DNA of 64,000 bases from Actinomycetes bacterium (GTDB taxonomy: Bacteria > Actinomycetota > Actinomycetes > Propionibacteriales > Propionibacteriaceae), in assembly GCA_023443125.1 (NCBI GenBank), contig JAEZVO010000071.1, positions 1-64,000 of the forward strand, read 5' to 3'. Position numbers and translations under genes: made by a program. The notes under the pieces were generated by a model that had not been told where the DNA came from, searched no databases, and saw only the letters and a list, made by a program, of their open reading frames with translations. How positions within the stretch are numbered: the stretch's first letter is position 1; each line of letters opens with the position of its first letter. Shown piece after piece: positions 1 to 10,392 of this stretch.

Positions 1-2
1 CC

Positions 3-98
3 AAGCCAGAAGCCATCCGCGCACTCAAACGCCACATCTGCAGAAACCTCTACCCAACCCTCAAACACGACCTCCAAACATGGCTTGACAAACCATAA
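3..98 (+). mobile_element. C-terminal end of an IS110-like transposase (cut by window edge)
   Basis: An open frame enters from the left edge and gives 31 residues before TAA, beginning KPEAIRALKRHICRNLY. The pattern EAIRALKRHICRxLYP resembles the extreme C-terminus of IS110-family (DEDD) transposases, where an EAIRCLKRY/F segment precedes the stop. Only the tail is visible, so family and intactness cannot be judged. The hairpin repeats that follow at 103-126 and 181-213 are not obvious insertion-sequence ends. The assignment rests on a short motif and is moderate at best. Confidence 0.5.
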
Positions 99-102
99 GA
101 CC

Positions 103-126
103 ATCGGCCCTTCGGGCCTACTCGAC
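103..126. repeat. Partial copy of the TTTCGATACG / CTACTCAACC hairpin repeat
   Basis: The core ggcccttcgggcctactcgac matches the stem-loop half of the repeat seen at 15111-15147, 15159-15193 and 15256-15286, where an arm is followed by CTACTC. The left TTTCGATACG half is degraded here. Confidence 0.5.
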
Positions 127-180
127 GGTCGGGTGGGCCGGGGTCCGACGGTCGGGTCGGTCGACTGCGCCCTGCCCGGT

Positions 181-213
181 GGTTGAGTAGCCACGAAGTG
201 GCGTATCGAAACC
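181..213. repeat. Hairpin repeat copy (inverted orientation)
   Basis: Reads GGTTGAGTAG, a variable stem (ccacgaagtgg), then CGTATCGAAACC. This is the reverse complement of the TTTCGATACG-stem-CTACTCAACC unit found three more times at 15111-15286. It lies between the transposase tail and the ppa stop codon, where it could act as a small intergenic stem-loop. No gene is visible in 99-225 otherwise. Confidence 0.75.
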
Positions 214-225
214 CCGGGGACGACG

Positions 226-789
226 TCAGGCGAGGTTCACGTGGTGATGCTCGAAGGGTGTGCCCTTGGCGCGCTCGGTCGACTTGATGACTTCCTGCTC
301 CGCTTCCTTGCGGCCCGTCCAGGTGGCGCCTTCGACGGATTTGCCGGGCTCCAAATCTTTGTAGACGGAGAAGAAGTGCTCAATCTCGAGCAGCATGTAC
401 TCGGGCACGGAATCGAGGTCGACGAGGTGCTTGCGGCGCGTGTCTGCCGTCGGCACGCACAGCACCTTGTCGTCGCCACCCATCTCGTCGGTCATGCGGA
501 ACATCGCGATGGCGCGGCACTCAATAAGGCAGCCGGGGAACGTCGGGTCGCCGCCCACCACCATCGCATCAAGCGGGTCGCCGTCTTCACCCAGGGTGCC
601 CTCCACGAAACCGTAGTCGTACGGGTACTGGGTGGAGGTGAACAAGGTGCGGTCGAGACGGATTCGACCAGTGTTGTGGTCCATCTCGTACTTGTGTTTG
701 GTGCCCTTGGGGATCTCCACCGTCACGTCGAACAGAACCTGATCGCCGGGCTCGATGGGTTCGAGAGATGCGTGAATGTCTTGGCTCAC
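226..789 (-). CDS. ppa: Inorganic pyrophosphatase
   Basis: Soluble family I pyrophosphatase, which hydrolyses PPi to two phosphates and pulls biosynthetic reactions forward. The 187-residue product has the family core: [13 protein letters not shown] near residue 26, the YPYDYGF segment near 55, and the metal-binding signature DGDPLDAM near residue 70 with its Asp triad. Family members usually start close to the [10 protein letters not shown] strand, so this protein carries about 17 extra N-terminal residues. The GTG at 789 is preceded by AGGAG eight bases upstream, which supports it, although a shorter start cannot be excluded. It is divergent from dacB, and the 62-base gap must hold both promoters. 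Confidence 0.95.
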   Translation of the reverse strand: MSQDIHASLEPIEPGDQVLFDVTVEIPKGTKHKYEMDHNTGRIRLDRTLFTSTQYPYDYGFVEGTLGEDGDPLDAMVVGGDPTFPGCLIECRAIAMFRMTDEMGGDDKVLCVPTADTRRKHLVDLDSVPEYMLLEIEHFFSVYKDLEPGKSVEGATWTGRKEAEQEVIKSTERAKGTPFEHHHVNLA

Positions 790-851
790 GACCGGGGCTC
801 CTAAGATGATCGGTGTTGTTTGCAGGTCACAATACCCTGTCGGAGGTGGGA

Positions 852-2273
852 GTGCCGAAGTCTCGGACAGCGCAGTGGGTCGCCGTCGGTATCGTGCTCG
901 TACTGGTGTTGAGCCTCACGCTCACCGCGCTCGCCATGCGAGGCCGCATCGCCACCGCCGTCGGCCTCGACCGCCCCGCGGCATCCTCGACGGTGCACCC
1001 CTCGGTGTTCGAGGCTCCATCGGCTCCACCGACACCGCCCAGCGTCGGTGACCTCCAACCACCCGCAGCCGTCGCGACGCCGAGCCCAGCGCCGTCGAAA
1101 CAGCAACTCGCCCAGCGTCTCGCGCAGCTCGACACATCCAAGCTCACAACACCCGACGGGAAACCCGCCACGATCTCGTGGGAGCTGCTCGACGGGGTGT
1201 CCGGGCAGGCGATCGCCTCACGCGACGCCCACCGGATGCTGATCCCCGCATCGAACACTAAAACGCTGACCATCACGTCGGTGCTGAACGCCTTCAACGG
1301 CGACGAGACTTTCGCCACCACCGTTACCCAACCTCGGCCGGGCACCATCGTGCTGGTGGGCGGAGGCGACCCACTCCTGACGAGCGAACCCGCGCAGCCA
1401 GGCACGTACCCGCAGCCGGCGTCGCTGCGCATCCTGGCCCAGCAGACCGCGAAGGCGCTGCGCGCGGCGGGCACCACCAGCGTCACATTGGGCTACGACG
1501 CGTCCTACTTTCCAGATTCTGGCTGGGCACCAACATGGCCCGCGAAATACCGCGACCAGGTAACCCCCATCAGCGCTTTGTGGGCCGACGAGGGGAAGGT
1601 TGACGGGGCACGTCAAGCTGATCCTGCTGCCGCAGCCGCCGCCATCTTTGCTCGCCAACTCGGTGAAGAAGGCGTCCAAGTGAACGGCGCACCCGCCGTC
1701 GCCAAAGGCACGGGAGCGGAGATCGCCAGCGTCGAATCGTTGCCCGTGCACGCGCTCGCGCAGCAGGCGATGCTGCGCTCCAACAACTCATTCACCGAAG
1801 CGCTCGGCTTCCAGCTGGCCAAGAAGACGGGCCACCCGGCCACGTTCGCCGGCGCCACCGTCGCCATCAAGCAACAACTCACCAAGCTCGGCATCTGGGA
1901 AGAAAGCGCCCACCTCGACGACGCGTCGGGGCTCTCGCGCAGCAACAAGGTATCGGCGGCGATGCTTGCCCGCGCCAACCACCACATCATCACCGACGCC
2001 CGCCTCACCGCCGTCATGGATGGCCTCCCTGTCGCGGGGGTCACCGGGACGCTGCGCGAGCGCTTCACCGACGACATCAGCGCCCCCGCGCGCGGCGTCG
2101 CCCGCGCGAAAACCGGCACGCTGAGCTTCGTCTCCTCGCTCAGCGGCTACACCACGACCGCCGACGGGTCGCTCGTCGTGTTCGCCATCGTGCTCAACGG
2201 GCAGGTCGACGGGTGGGCGGCGAAGGTGCTGGAAGACCAAGTAGTCGGCGCCGTCACAGGATGCGGTTGCTGA
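852..2273 (+). CDS. dacB: D-alanyl-D-alanine carboxypeptidase/endopeptidase (S13, PBP4 type)
   Basis: Penicillin-binding protein 4-type enzyme that trims or cleaves D-Ala peptide links in peptidoglycan outside the membrane. It has an N-terminal membrane anchor or signal segment (about residues 7-28, very Val/Leu rich), then a Pro/Ala-rich linker. The three catalytic motifs follow in order: SNTK (SxxK, near residue 134), SNN (SxN, near 300) and KTG (near 418). Length, 473 residues, is normal for actinobacterial S13 proteins. I chose the GTG at 852 because GGAGG lies five bases upstream; an in-frame ATG at 813 lacks such a site. Its stop overlaps the start of the metalloprotease gene (TGATG), so the two are probably translated together. 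Confidence 0.92.
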   Translation: MPKSRTAQWVAVGIVLVLVLSLTLTALAMRGRIATAVGLDRPAASSTVHPSVFEAPSAPPTPPSVGDLQPPAAVATPSPAPSKQQLAQRLAQLDTSKLTTPDGKPATISWELLDGVSGQAIASRDAHRMLIPASNTKTLTITSVLNAFNGDETFATTVTQPRPGTIVLVGGGDPLLTSEPAQPGTYPQPASLRILAQQTAKALRAAGTTSVTLGYDASYFPDSGWAPTWPAKYRDQVTPISALWADEGKVDGARQADPAAAAAAIFARQLGEEGVQVNGAPAVAKGTGAEIASVESLPVHALAQQAMLRSNNSFTEALGFQLAKKTGHPATFAGATVAIKQQLTKLGIWEESAHLDDASGLSRSNKVSAAMLARANHHIITDARLTAVMDGLPVAGVTGTLRERFTDDISAPARGVARAKTGTLSFVSSLSGYTTTADGSLVVFAIVLNGQVDGWAAKVLEDQVVGAVTGCGC

Positions 2274-3163
2274 TGGACGCCGCACCAGAACTGCACTGGG
2301 CAACCGCCCACGCGGTCGCCAAGCTGGGCCGAGGCGACCTGCCCGCCGTCTCGCGCCCGGAGGCGCACCGCTACGTCGCGAGCATACGACGACATGCGCG
2401 CCAGGCCGCGGAGCTGGCGGCGACGGCGATGCAGGTGCCCGCCCGCGGCGCTTCCAACATCCGCGTCGTGGATCGCGACGGTTGGGTCGCCGCCGCCACC
2501 AGCGTCGCCCAGGCAGCCATCGATTCGCTGGGCAGGCCTCGTCGTGCCCCGACACCCTGGCGCGCCCTCATCGCCCGGGTACTGGGTGCGGGAGTGGGCG
2601 TCGGGCTGGGCGTCGGATCGCGGTGGATGCTCGGCCAGTACGACGCCTTCTCCGGTAGCCGCACCCTCTATCTCGTCGCCCCGAACCTGTGGCGCATGCA
2701 GCACCGAAACGGCTTCGACGAGCGCTCCTTCCTACTGTGGGTGGCCGCGCACGAACAGGCCCACGCGCTCCAATTCGACCGCGCGCCGTGGCTCGTCGGC
2801 TACCTCGGCGAGCTCGTCGCCGACGCGGGCAGCAGGGCGTCGATCGACCGCATCATTGCCACCATGACGTTCCTCGAAGGGCACGCTGACTACGTCTCCG
2901 ACCGCACCGGGCGCATCCGTCGGGTGCGGCATATGCGTCGAGTCTTGGAGCGCGCGCGTCCCCAACGCGGCGGAGGGCTGTTCGACAAAGGCACCCAGTA
3001 CGCGCAGGGGCGCATGTTTTGTCTCAAGGTGCAGCAGATGCACGCCGACGCCGGCCCGGACGCACTGAACCCGCTCGACGCCGCCTTCGACGCGCCCGAG
3101 CACTTGCCTACACGCGAGGAGATCGCAAACCCTGCGCTGTGGGTTCGGAGGGTGCATGGCTAG
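2273..3163 (+). CDS. DUF2342 zinc-dependent metalloprotease-like protein
   Basis: Actinobacterial protein of the DUF2342 / zinc_met family (TIGR03624 type, once called coenzyme F420 biosynthesis-associated). The zinc motif HEQAH is visible near residue 160 in WVAAHEQAHALQF, and a second conserved element EGHADYVSDR near 205 supplies the usual Glu/His. Molecular substrate is not established for the family. The gene starts at ATG 2273 overlapping the dacB stop, though ATG 2261 is also possible. Its 3' end overlaps tilS by eight bases. The dacB-DUF2342-tilS-hpt-ftsH order is a familiar actinobacterial arrangement, which supports the call. Confidence 0.85.
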   Translation: MDAAPELHWATAHAVAKLGRGDLPAVSRPEAHRYVASIRRHARQAAELAATAMQVPARGASNIRVVDRDGWVAAATSVAQAAIDSLGRPRRAPTPWRALIARVLGAGVGVGLGVGSRWMLGQYDAFSGSRTLYLVAPNLWRMQHRNGFDERSFLLWVAAHEQAHALQFDRAPWLVGYLGELVADAGSRASIDRIIATMTFLEGHADYVSDRTGRIRRVRHMRRVLERARPQRGGGLFDKGTQYAQGRMFCLKVQQMHADAGPDALNPLDAAFDAPEHLPTREEIANPALWVRRVHG

Positions 3164-4073
3164 GCGTGAACTCGGCCCGGCGTCGCTGGAGGTGGCGCGC
3201 GCCGTCGCCTCGGCGTGGCCAGGTGGTGACGTCGTCGTGGCGTGCTCCGGGGGTGCCGACTCCCTGGCGCTTGCGCTGGGCGCCGCGTGGGCGGCGCGAC
3301 GCGGCGGGGGAGCGCCCCTCGCGGTCGTCGTGGACCACCAGCTGCAACCAGGTTCCGACGAGGTCGCCCGCCAGGTGGAGGAGCAACTGGCCCACCACGC
3401 CGTCGAAGCGCGCACGGTGCGGGTCACCGTCGATCCCGGCGCTGACGGACTCGAAGCCGCCGCCCGCGACGCCCGCTACGCGGCGCTGGAAGCGTTCGGG
3501 CGCCCAGTGCTGCTCGGGCACACCCTCGATGACCAGGCCGAACAGGTGTTTCTAGGCCTCGTGCGCGGATCCGGGACACGCGCCGTCGCCGGAATGCCGG
3601 CCCGACGCGGCCTGTTCCTGCGCCCGCTGCTCGGCATCCGCCGCGCCACGACGGAGCAGGCCTGCACCGAGTGGGGCGTCACTCCGTGGCATGACCCGAT
3701 GAACGCCGACCCCTCCTTCATGCGGGTGCGTGTTCGTCGCGCGCTCGCTGGGCTGGAAGACGTCGTCGGGAGGGATCTCGCGCCCAATCTGGCACGGACG
3801 GCGTCGCTGGCTAGGGCCGACGCGGACGCCCTCGACGCGCTCGTCGACACCCCAACCACGCCGACGCTGCCCGTCGACGAGATCCGCGAGCTCCCCGACG
3901 CGTTGAGGTGGAGGCTCCTGAAATCGTGGCTCGAAGCCCAGGGTGCGCAGCCGGCCATGGTGCACGTGCTGGCCGTCGACGCGCTCGTCACATCGTGGCG
4001 CGGGCAGGGCCCCATCGATGTTCCGGGAGGCAGGGTGCAGCGTGTCGAGAACGAGCTCAGGTTGGTAGGGTGA
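3156..4073 (+). CDS. tilS: tRNA(Ile)-lysidine synthase
   Basis: Adds lysine to C34 of the CAU-anticodon tRNA-Ile, so that it reads AUA codons and is charged with isoleucine. The PP-loop ATP pyrophosphatase motif SGGADS is at about residues 31-36 inside VVVACSGGADSLALALG. The downstream GHTLDDQAEQ motif near residue 122 and the RVRVRRALA segment near 190 are also typical. At 305 residues it is the short form without the C-terminal domains of enterobacterial TilS, as usual in actinobacteria. The ATG at 3156 overlaps the end of the preceding gene. Confidence 0.94.
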   Translation: MARRELGPASLEVARAVASAWPGGDVVVACSGGADSLALALGAAWAARRGGGAPLAVVVDHQLQPGSDEVARQVEEQLAHHAVEARTVRVTVDPGADGLEAAARDARYAALEAFGRPVLLGHTLDDQAEQVFLGLVRGSGTRAVAGMPARRGLFLRPLLGIRRATTEQACTEWGVTPWHDPMNADPSFMRVRVRRALAGLEDVVGRDLAPNLARTASLARADADALDALVDTPTTPTLPVDEIRELPDALRWRLLKSWLEAQGAQPAMVHVLAVDALVTSWRGQGPIDVPGGRVQRVENELRLVG

Positions 4074-4079
4074 GGAACC

Positions 4080-4631
4080 GTGGATGCTGCCGATATTGCT
4101 GAAGACCTCGAGCGCGTGCTCTACACCTCCGACCAGATCGCTGAGCGCATCGCGGAGATAGCCGCCCAAATCGATGCTGACTACGAGGGGAAGGACATCC
4201 TCCTCGTCGGAGTGCTGAACGGCGCAGTCATGGTGATGTCAGACCTGCAGCGCGCCATGAAGAGCCACGTCCAGATGGACTGGATGGCCGTCTCCTCCTA
4301 CGGTGCGGGCACCCAGTCGAGCGGTGTCGTGCGCATTCTGAAAGACCTCTCACAGGATCTCGAAGGCCGGCACGTCATCGTGGTGGAAGACATCATCGAC
4401 ACCGGCCTCACGCTCAGCTACCTCATCAACTACCTCGCCTCGCGCGGCCCGGCGAGCATCGAGATCATGACGATGTTCCGCAAGCCCGACGCGGCGAAGA
4501 TCGACGTGCCCGTGAAATACGTCGGCTTCGATATCCCCAACGAGTTCGTCGTCGGCTTTGGTCTGGACTTCGCCGAGAAGTACCGCAACCTGCGCGACGT
4601 CGGCACACTGAAGCCTGAGATCTACAGCTGA
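4080..4631 (+). CDS. hpt: Hypoxanthine phosphoribosyltransferase
   Basis: Purine salvage enzyme that converts hypoxanthine or guanine plus PRPP to IMP or GMP. The 183-residue product carries the PRPP-binding motif VIVVEDIIDTGLTLSYL near residue 100 and the C-terminal FVVGFGLDFAEKYRNLRDVG segment typical of HPRT. The start is GTG 4080, preceded directly by GGTGAGGAACC. The same 11-base string precedes the unusual folB start at 8326, which makes hpt a useful internal comparison. It lies six bases after tilS and before ftsH, a strongly conserved order. Confidence 0.96.
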   Translation: MDAADIAEDLERVLYTSDQIAERIAEIAAQIDADYEGKDILLVGVLNGAVMVMSDLQRAMKSHVQMDWMAVSSYGAGTQSSGVVRILKDLSQDLEGRHVIVVEDIIDTGLTLSYLINYLASRGPASIEIMTMFRKPDAAKIDVPVKYVGFDIPNEFVVGFGLDFAEKYRNLRDVGTLKPEIYS

Positions 4632-4641
4632 TCCGCCGATA

Positions 4642-4722
4642 CCTAACCCGATATCCACACTCGTTTCGGTGTAACGGCCGATTTGGCCGGTGTTGGCAAA
4701 CGAATGTGGATATCGGGTTAGG
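4642..4722. repeat. Long near-perfect inverted repeat between hpt and ftsH
   Basis: Two 25-base arms (4642-4666 and 4698-4722) are complementary with a single mismatch and begin/end in CCTAACCCGATATCCACA / TGTGGATATCGGGTTAGG. The 31-base centre contains its own small stem (CGGCC 4675-4679, GGCCG 4685-4689). There is no T tract after it, so a simple intrinsic terminator is unlikely. It could be a mobile palindromic element, a recombination site or a structured RNA between hpt and ftsH. The function is unknown. Confidence 0.85.
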
Positions 4723-4808
4723 AGCGCAGTTGGACCCCCGTAGTTTCGGAGGATGCATCTTTGGCGCGCGCTGGTAGGCTTCGGCTTGCTGTTTTTCGTC
4801 TTCATTGA

Positions 4809-6913
<2,105 letters not shown>

Positions 6914-6917
<4 letters not shown>

Positions 6918-7480
6918 GCGTCGACCAACCGCGCATCGCAGCCGCGGTGCGCGAGATCCTGCTCGCCATCGGCGACGACCCTGACCGGGACGGTTTGCGC
7001 GACACCCCGCAGCGCGTCGCCCGCTCGTACGCCGAGCTGTTCGCAGGCCTCAGCCAAGATCCGGCCGAGGTGATCGGCACCACGTTCGACGTATCCCACG
7101 AGGAACTCGTGCTCGTGAAAGACATCGAGGTGGCGAGCTGCTGCGAGCATCACCTGTTGCCGTTCACGGGCGTGGCGCACGTTGGGTACATCCCACAGAA
7201 GGGCGGCCGGGTAGCGGGCCTGTCCAAGATTGCGCGCCTCGTTGACATCTACGCCCGCCGCCCGCAGGTCCAAGAACGGCTCACCACCCAGATCGCTGAG
7301 GCCATGGTGGAGCAACTGCACGCGCGCGGGGTGATCGTCGTGGTGGAAGCGGAGCATTCCTGCATGACGCTGCGAGGCGTGCGCAAGCCAGGCTCGAAGA
7401 CGGTGACGAGCGCGGTGCGCGGAATACTGCGCGACAGCGCCACCCGCGCGGAGGCGATGAGCCTCATCCTGGGGCGATGA
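6914..7480 (+). CDS. folE: GTP cyclohydrolase I
   Basis: First enzyme of tetrahydrofolate synthesis, converting GTP to 7,8-dihydroneopterin triphosphate. The 188-residue product contains the zinc ligands in [11 protein letters not shown] (Cys and His near residues 76-80), the [22 protein letters not shown] helix, and the final Cys in [11 protein letters not shown] chose ATG 6914, which overlaps the ftsH stop as ATGA; a longer upstream reading would add ten unconserved residues. It begins the folE-folP-folB-folK set. Confidence 0.96.
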
Positions 7481-8283
7481 CCATGCAGACGCTCATCATG
7501 GGGGTGCTCAATGTCACACCCGACTCCTTCTCCGACGGCGGCCGCTGGGCCGATCCGGACGTCGCGTGCGAGCACGCCCACGAACTTGTTCGCCAGGGTG
7601 CGAGCATCATCGACGTGGGCGGCGAATCGACGCGCCCGGGTGCGGCACGCGTCGACCCCGACGAGGAGCTGCGCCGGGTGCTCCCCGTCGTCGAACGCCT
7701 TGCGGCAGCAGGCATCACCGTCTCGGTCGACACCATGCGCGCCACGACGGCCCGCGCGGTGGTAGACGCCGGGGCCGCCATCATCAACGACGTCTCCGGC
7801 GGGCTCGCCGACCCCGACATGTTTGCGACGGTGGCTGCATCCGATGCCAGCTACATCCTGCAACATTGGCGCGGGCATTCCGACGTGATGAATTCTCTCG
7901 CGAACTACACCGATGTCCGCGCGGAGGTGCTCGGCGAGACGCTCGCACGCCGCGACGCCGCCGTCACCGCCGGGATCCCCGCATCGCGCATCATTCTCGA
8001 CCCCGGGCTCGGTTTCGCGAAGTCCAGCGACGATAACTGGCAGATCCTGAACGACCTTCCCGCGTGGCAAGCCACCGGGCATCGCGTCCTCGTCGGCGCC
8101 TCCCGCAAACGCTTCCTTTCCGACGCACAGGATCGCGACGTCGCCACCGCCGCGGTGACCACCTGGTGCGCGGCGCACGGCATCTGGGGAGTGCGTACTC
8201 ACGAGGTGCCAATGCAGCGTGACGCGATCATCGTCGGAAGCCACCTTCGCCCTGACTCTGCCGAGACTCGCTCGCTCGGGTAG
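7477..8283 (+). CDS. folP: Dihydropteroate synthase
   Basis: Condenses dihydropterin pyrophosphate with p-aminobenzoate to give dihydropteroate; it is the sulfonamide target. Family signatures are [11 protein letters not shown] near residue 12, [11 protein letters not shown] near 46, IINDVSGG near 103 and a C-terminal VGASRKRFL. The length of 268 is normal for this TIM-barrel enzyme. ATG 7477 overlaps the folE stop (ATGA); ATG 7483 is an alternative. After its stop there is a 42-base gap before folB, unlike the tight overlaps elsewhere in this cluster. Confidence 0.95.
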   Translation: MTMQTLIMGVLNVTPDSFSDGGRWADPDVACEHAHELVRQGASIIDVGGESTRPGAARVDPDEELRRVLPVVERLAAAGITVSVDTMRATTARAVVDAGAAIINDVSGGLADPDMFATVAASDASYILQHWRGHSDVMNSLANYTDVRAEVLGETLARRDAAVTAGIPASRIILDPGLGFAKSSDDNWQILNDLPAWQATGHRVLVGASRKRFLSDAQDRDVATAAVTTWCAAHGIWGVRTHEVPMQRDAIIVGSHLRPDSAETRSLG

Positions 8284-8325
8284 TATCCAAGGCATCACAG
8301 TGACCAACGAGCAAGGTGAGGAACC

Positions 8326-8685
8326 ATCGACACCATCACGCTGACGGGGCTGCGCGCCCGAGGCTTTCACGGAGTCCTTCCGGAAGAGCGAGCCAACGGG
8401 CAAGACTTCGTCGTCGACGTGATGATGGCCGTGGCATCCTGGCCGAGCGACGATGACCTCGCGTCAACGATCGATTACTCGGAGGTTGCCGACTTGGTGG
8501 TAGCCACCGTCGAGTCCGGCCCCTACCAGCTGATCGAGACGCTGGCACAGGCAATTGCCCAGGTCATCTTGGATCGCCAGCCGCTCGCCTCGTCGGTGGA
8601 GGTTACTGTGCATAAGCCGAGCGCCCCGCTTCGCCAGGCGTTCACCGACGTGGCGGTCACCATCACTAGGAGCAGACAGACATGA
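8326..8685 (+). CDS. folB: Dihydroneopterin aldolase, apparently with an AUC start codon
   Basis: Cleaves dihydroneopterin to 6-hydroxymethyl-dihydropterin in folate synthesis. The frame reads (M)DTITLTGLRARGFHGVLPEE, which matches FolB N-termini including the HGVxxEE active-site Glu, and ends with the conserved Lys in VHKPSAPL. The length from 8326 is 119 residues, as expected. No ATG, GTG or TTG exists in frame between an in-frame stop at 8317-8319 and GTG 8416, which would remove about 30 essential residues. ATC at 8326 follows GGTGAGGAACC, exactly the 11 bases that precede the hpt GTG start. CTG 8341 is a weaker alternative, and a miscalled ATG is possible. The stop overlaps folK (ATGA). 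Confidence 0.88.
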   Translation: MDTITLTGLRARGFHGVLPEERANGQDFVVDVMMAVASWPSDDDLASTIDYSEVADLVVATVESGPYQLIETLAQAIAQVILDRQPLASSVEVTVHKPSAPLRQAFTDVAVTITRSRQT

Positions 8686-9245
8686 GTAACGCACCGTTTG
8701 ATCTTGATGTCGACACCCTGGGCAACTTGCGGCCCATCTCGAAGGTCGTGTTCAGCCTCGGTTCGAACCAGGGAGATTCCGCAGAGATCCTCCAAGAGGC
8801 CGTAGACTTCCTCGCGGACACCCCCGACCTCATGCTCGTCGAGGTGTCTCCGGTGTACGAAACGACGCCGTGGGGCGAGGTGCAAGACCAGCCGAATTTC
8901 CTGAACATGGTGGTCATTGCGGAGTCGACGCTCGAGCCGCTCACCATCCTCGACCGTGCGCACGCCATCGAAGAGAACTTCGGGCGGGAGCGCACCGTTC
9001 CAGGCGGTCCCCGCACGCTCGACATCGACATCATCATGGTGGGCAAGCGCGTCTCGGAAGACGCCATCGAGCTGCCGCATCCTCACGCCCACGAGCGCGC
9101 CTTCGTGTTGGTGCCGTGGCTCGACGTCGACCCGGATGGCGAGCTCGAGGGGCACGGCCCCATCGCTGACCTCGTCGACGATATGGATACCGACGGCGTC
9201 ACCCTCAGGAGCGACATCGTCATCTCGGCGGCAACGGGCTTTTGA
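8682..9245 (+). CDS. folK: 2-amino-4-hydroxy-6-hydroxymethyldihydropteridine diphosphokinase
   Basis: Pyrophosphorylates hydroxymethyl-dihydropterin to supply FolP. Signatures are VVFSLGSNQGD near residues 22-32, TPWGEVQDQPNFLNMV near 65 and the catalytic GGPRTLDIDIIM near 108. The catalytic domain is preceded by about 20 extra residues, and the start at ATG 8682 overlaps the folB stop. Length is 187. The next gene begins inside its stop codon (TTGA), so translation is coupled. Confidence 0.94.
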   Translation: MSNAPFDLDVDTLGNLRPISKVVFSLGSNQGDSAEILQEAVDFLADTPDLMLVEVSPVYETTPWGEVQDQPNFLNMVVIAESTLEPLTILDRAHAIEENFGRERTVPGGPRTLDIDIIMVGKRVSEDAIELPHPHAHERAFVLVPWLDVDPDGELEGHGPIADLVDDMDTDGVTLRSDIVISAATGF

Positions 9246-9724
9246 ACAAAATCACCCTCACCACGCCACGTCAGACGGTGGTTGCCGTCTTGGCAGGCGC
9301 CCTCATGATGTGGGGCGGGCTGGCGATCTACGATCGCCTCTCCGCCTACCCGCCGGTAGTGCCATGGACGGTCCCCGTCGCGCTGGCGGTGGTGAGCGTC
9401 GCGGGCATCGTCTACGCGCTGCTCATTCCGAAGCGTTTAGAGGAGCGCAAGCTCGGCTCGCAGGAGGCCATGGTGGCCCTCATCACTGGGAAGGCGATGG
9501 TGCTGAGCGGCGCGGCGCTGGCGGGAGCCAACACGGTGTACGTGATGAAATTCGTGTCGGCGATCGAGGCGGAAACGCCGATGCAGCGCGTGCTGCACGG
9601 GAGCGGGACGCTCGTCGCGAGCATTCTGTTGGCGGTGGCGGGATCCATGATCGAACACCGCCTGCGCATCCAGGAACCACCGGACGAACAATCTGGCGAC
9701 CACGCCGACGCGAGCGTCGCATAA
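9242..9724 (+). CDS. DUF3180 family membrane protein
   Basis: A 160-residue protein with four predicted membrane segments (about 9-30, 38-59, 78-98 and 117-138) and a short acidic cytoplasmic tail. DUF3180 proteins commonly sit immediately after folK in actinobacteria, and the position and topology agree here. Their function is unknown. The start is TTG 9242, overlapping the folK stop by four bases. No catalytic motif is visible. Confidence 0.8.
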   Translation: MNKITLTTPRQTVVAVLAGALMMWGGLAIYDRLSAYPPVVPWTVPVALAVVSVAGIVYALLIPKRLEERKLGSQEAMVALITGKAMVLSGAALAGANTVYVMKFVSAIEAETPMQRVLHGSGTLVASILLAVAGSMIEHRLRIQEPPDEQSGDHADASVA

Positions 9725-9739
9725 CGTTGTTGTAACAGA

Positions 9740-9751
9740 TACAATGCAGCC
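9740..9751 (+). promoter_or_regulatory. Putative leaderless promoter (-10 TACAAT)
   Basis: TACAAT at 9740-9745 is followed by six bases and then the ATG of the next gene at 9752. That spacing would place the transcription start on or next to the start codon. No convincing -35 hexamer is seen. The same TACAAT-N6-ATG layout occurs upstream of the antitoxin gene at 59607. Confidence 0.45.
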
Positions 9752-10384
9752 ATGGCTGGTCGTCACGTCGCATCTTCAAGAAATGAACGCACTACTGCGT
9801 TGCTCATCCTCGGCATTGGCGCGCTTGCTGCTGCAGCGTCCATGTTTGGCAATGTGTGGGTGGTGCGCGCAGGAGTTGTGGTTGCCGTTGTGATGGCGAC
9901 GATTGCCCTGTACGTCTCCTTCCACGAGGTCAAGCGCATCCGGGAAGAGCACAGCGCGGCGTTGCGTCGCGAGTCCGAAATCCGCATGGCACTCTCCGAT
10001 AAGCACCATGCCGATGCTGTGGCGATGATCGACCGCTTCAACGCCCGCGCCGAGAATCTCAACGCCATCATCGTGAAGCTGCGCTCCCAGCTCGGTGCTG
10101 CGAAGAAGGAGCTGAGCTCCATGCGCGGCAACGCGGCGTGGCTGCGCGCTGAGGTGGCGGAACGCCAGGCCCGTATCGAAGAGCTCACCGCCCGCATCGC
10201 CGAGCTCGAATCGCAGCGCGACGAGGCCGAGCAGGAGAGCTCGATCGTCGAACTCCCCGAAGCGTCATCCCTCTACCCGCAGGTGGGCGACATCTGGGGC
10301 GAAGATGAGCACCCGACGATCATCGACCTCGCCAAGCTCCACCTCGACGAGGTGCTCGACGAAGACCTCCGCAAGCACGCCTGA
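9752..10384 (+). CDS. Membrane protein with a coiled-coil domain, function unknown
   Basis: I do not recognise a named family. The 210 residues show two adjacent hydrophobic segments (about 17-35 and 37-55), then a long charged stretch from about 60 to 165 rich in Glu, Arg, Ala and Leu with heptad spacing, i.e. a coiled coil. A Tyr/Pro-containing tail with a DIWGEDEHPTIIDLAKLHL segment follows. The architecture resembles cytoplasmic-facing membrane-tethered scaffolds, but no role is implied by the neighbours. It probably has its own promoter (TACAAT just upstream) and is convergent with the NuoD-like gene. Confidence 0.8.
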   Translation: MAGRHVASSRNERTTALLILGIGALAAAASMFGNVWVVRAGVVVAVVMATIALYVSFHEVKRIREEHSAALRRESEIRMALSDKHHADAVAMIDRFNARAENLNAIIVKLRSQLGAAKKELSSMRGNAAWLRAEVAERQARIEELTARIAELESQRDEAEQESSIVELPEASSLYPQVGDIWGEDEHPTIIDLAKLHLDEVLDEDLRKHA

Positions 10385-10392
10385 GCGGCGAA

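Noticed and set aside
4642..4722. Intrinsic terminator after hpt
   Set aside because: Arms are 25 bases with a 31-base structured loop and no T tract; downstream ftsH belongs to the same conserved cluster.
8416..8685. folB starting at the first canonical GTG/ATG
   Set aside because: It would remove the first beta strand and the catalytic Glu region, while the sequence upstream to 8326 matches FolB residue by residue and has a strong ribosome site.
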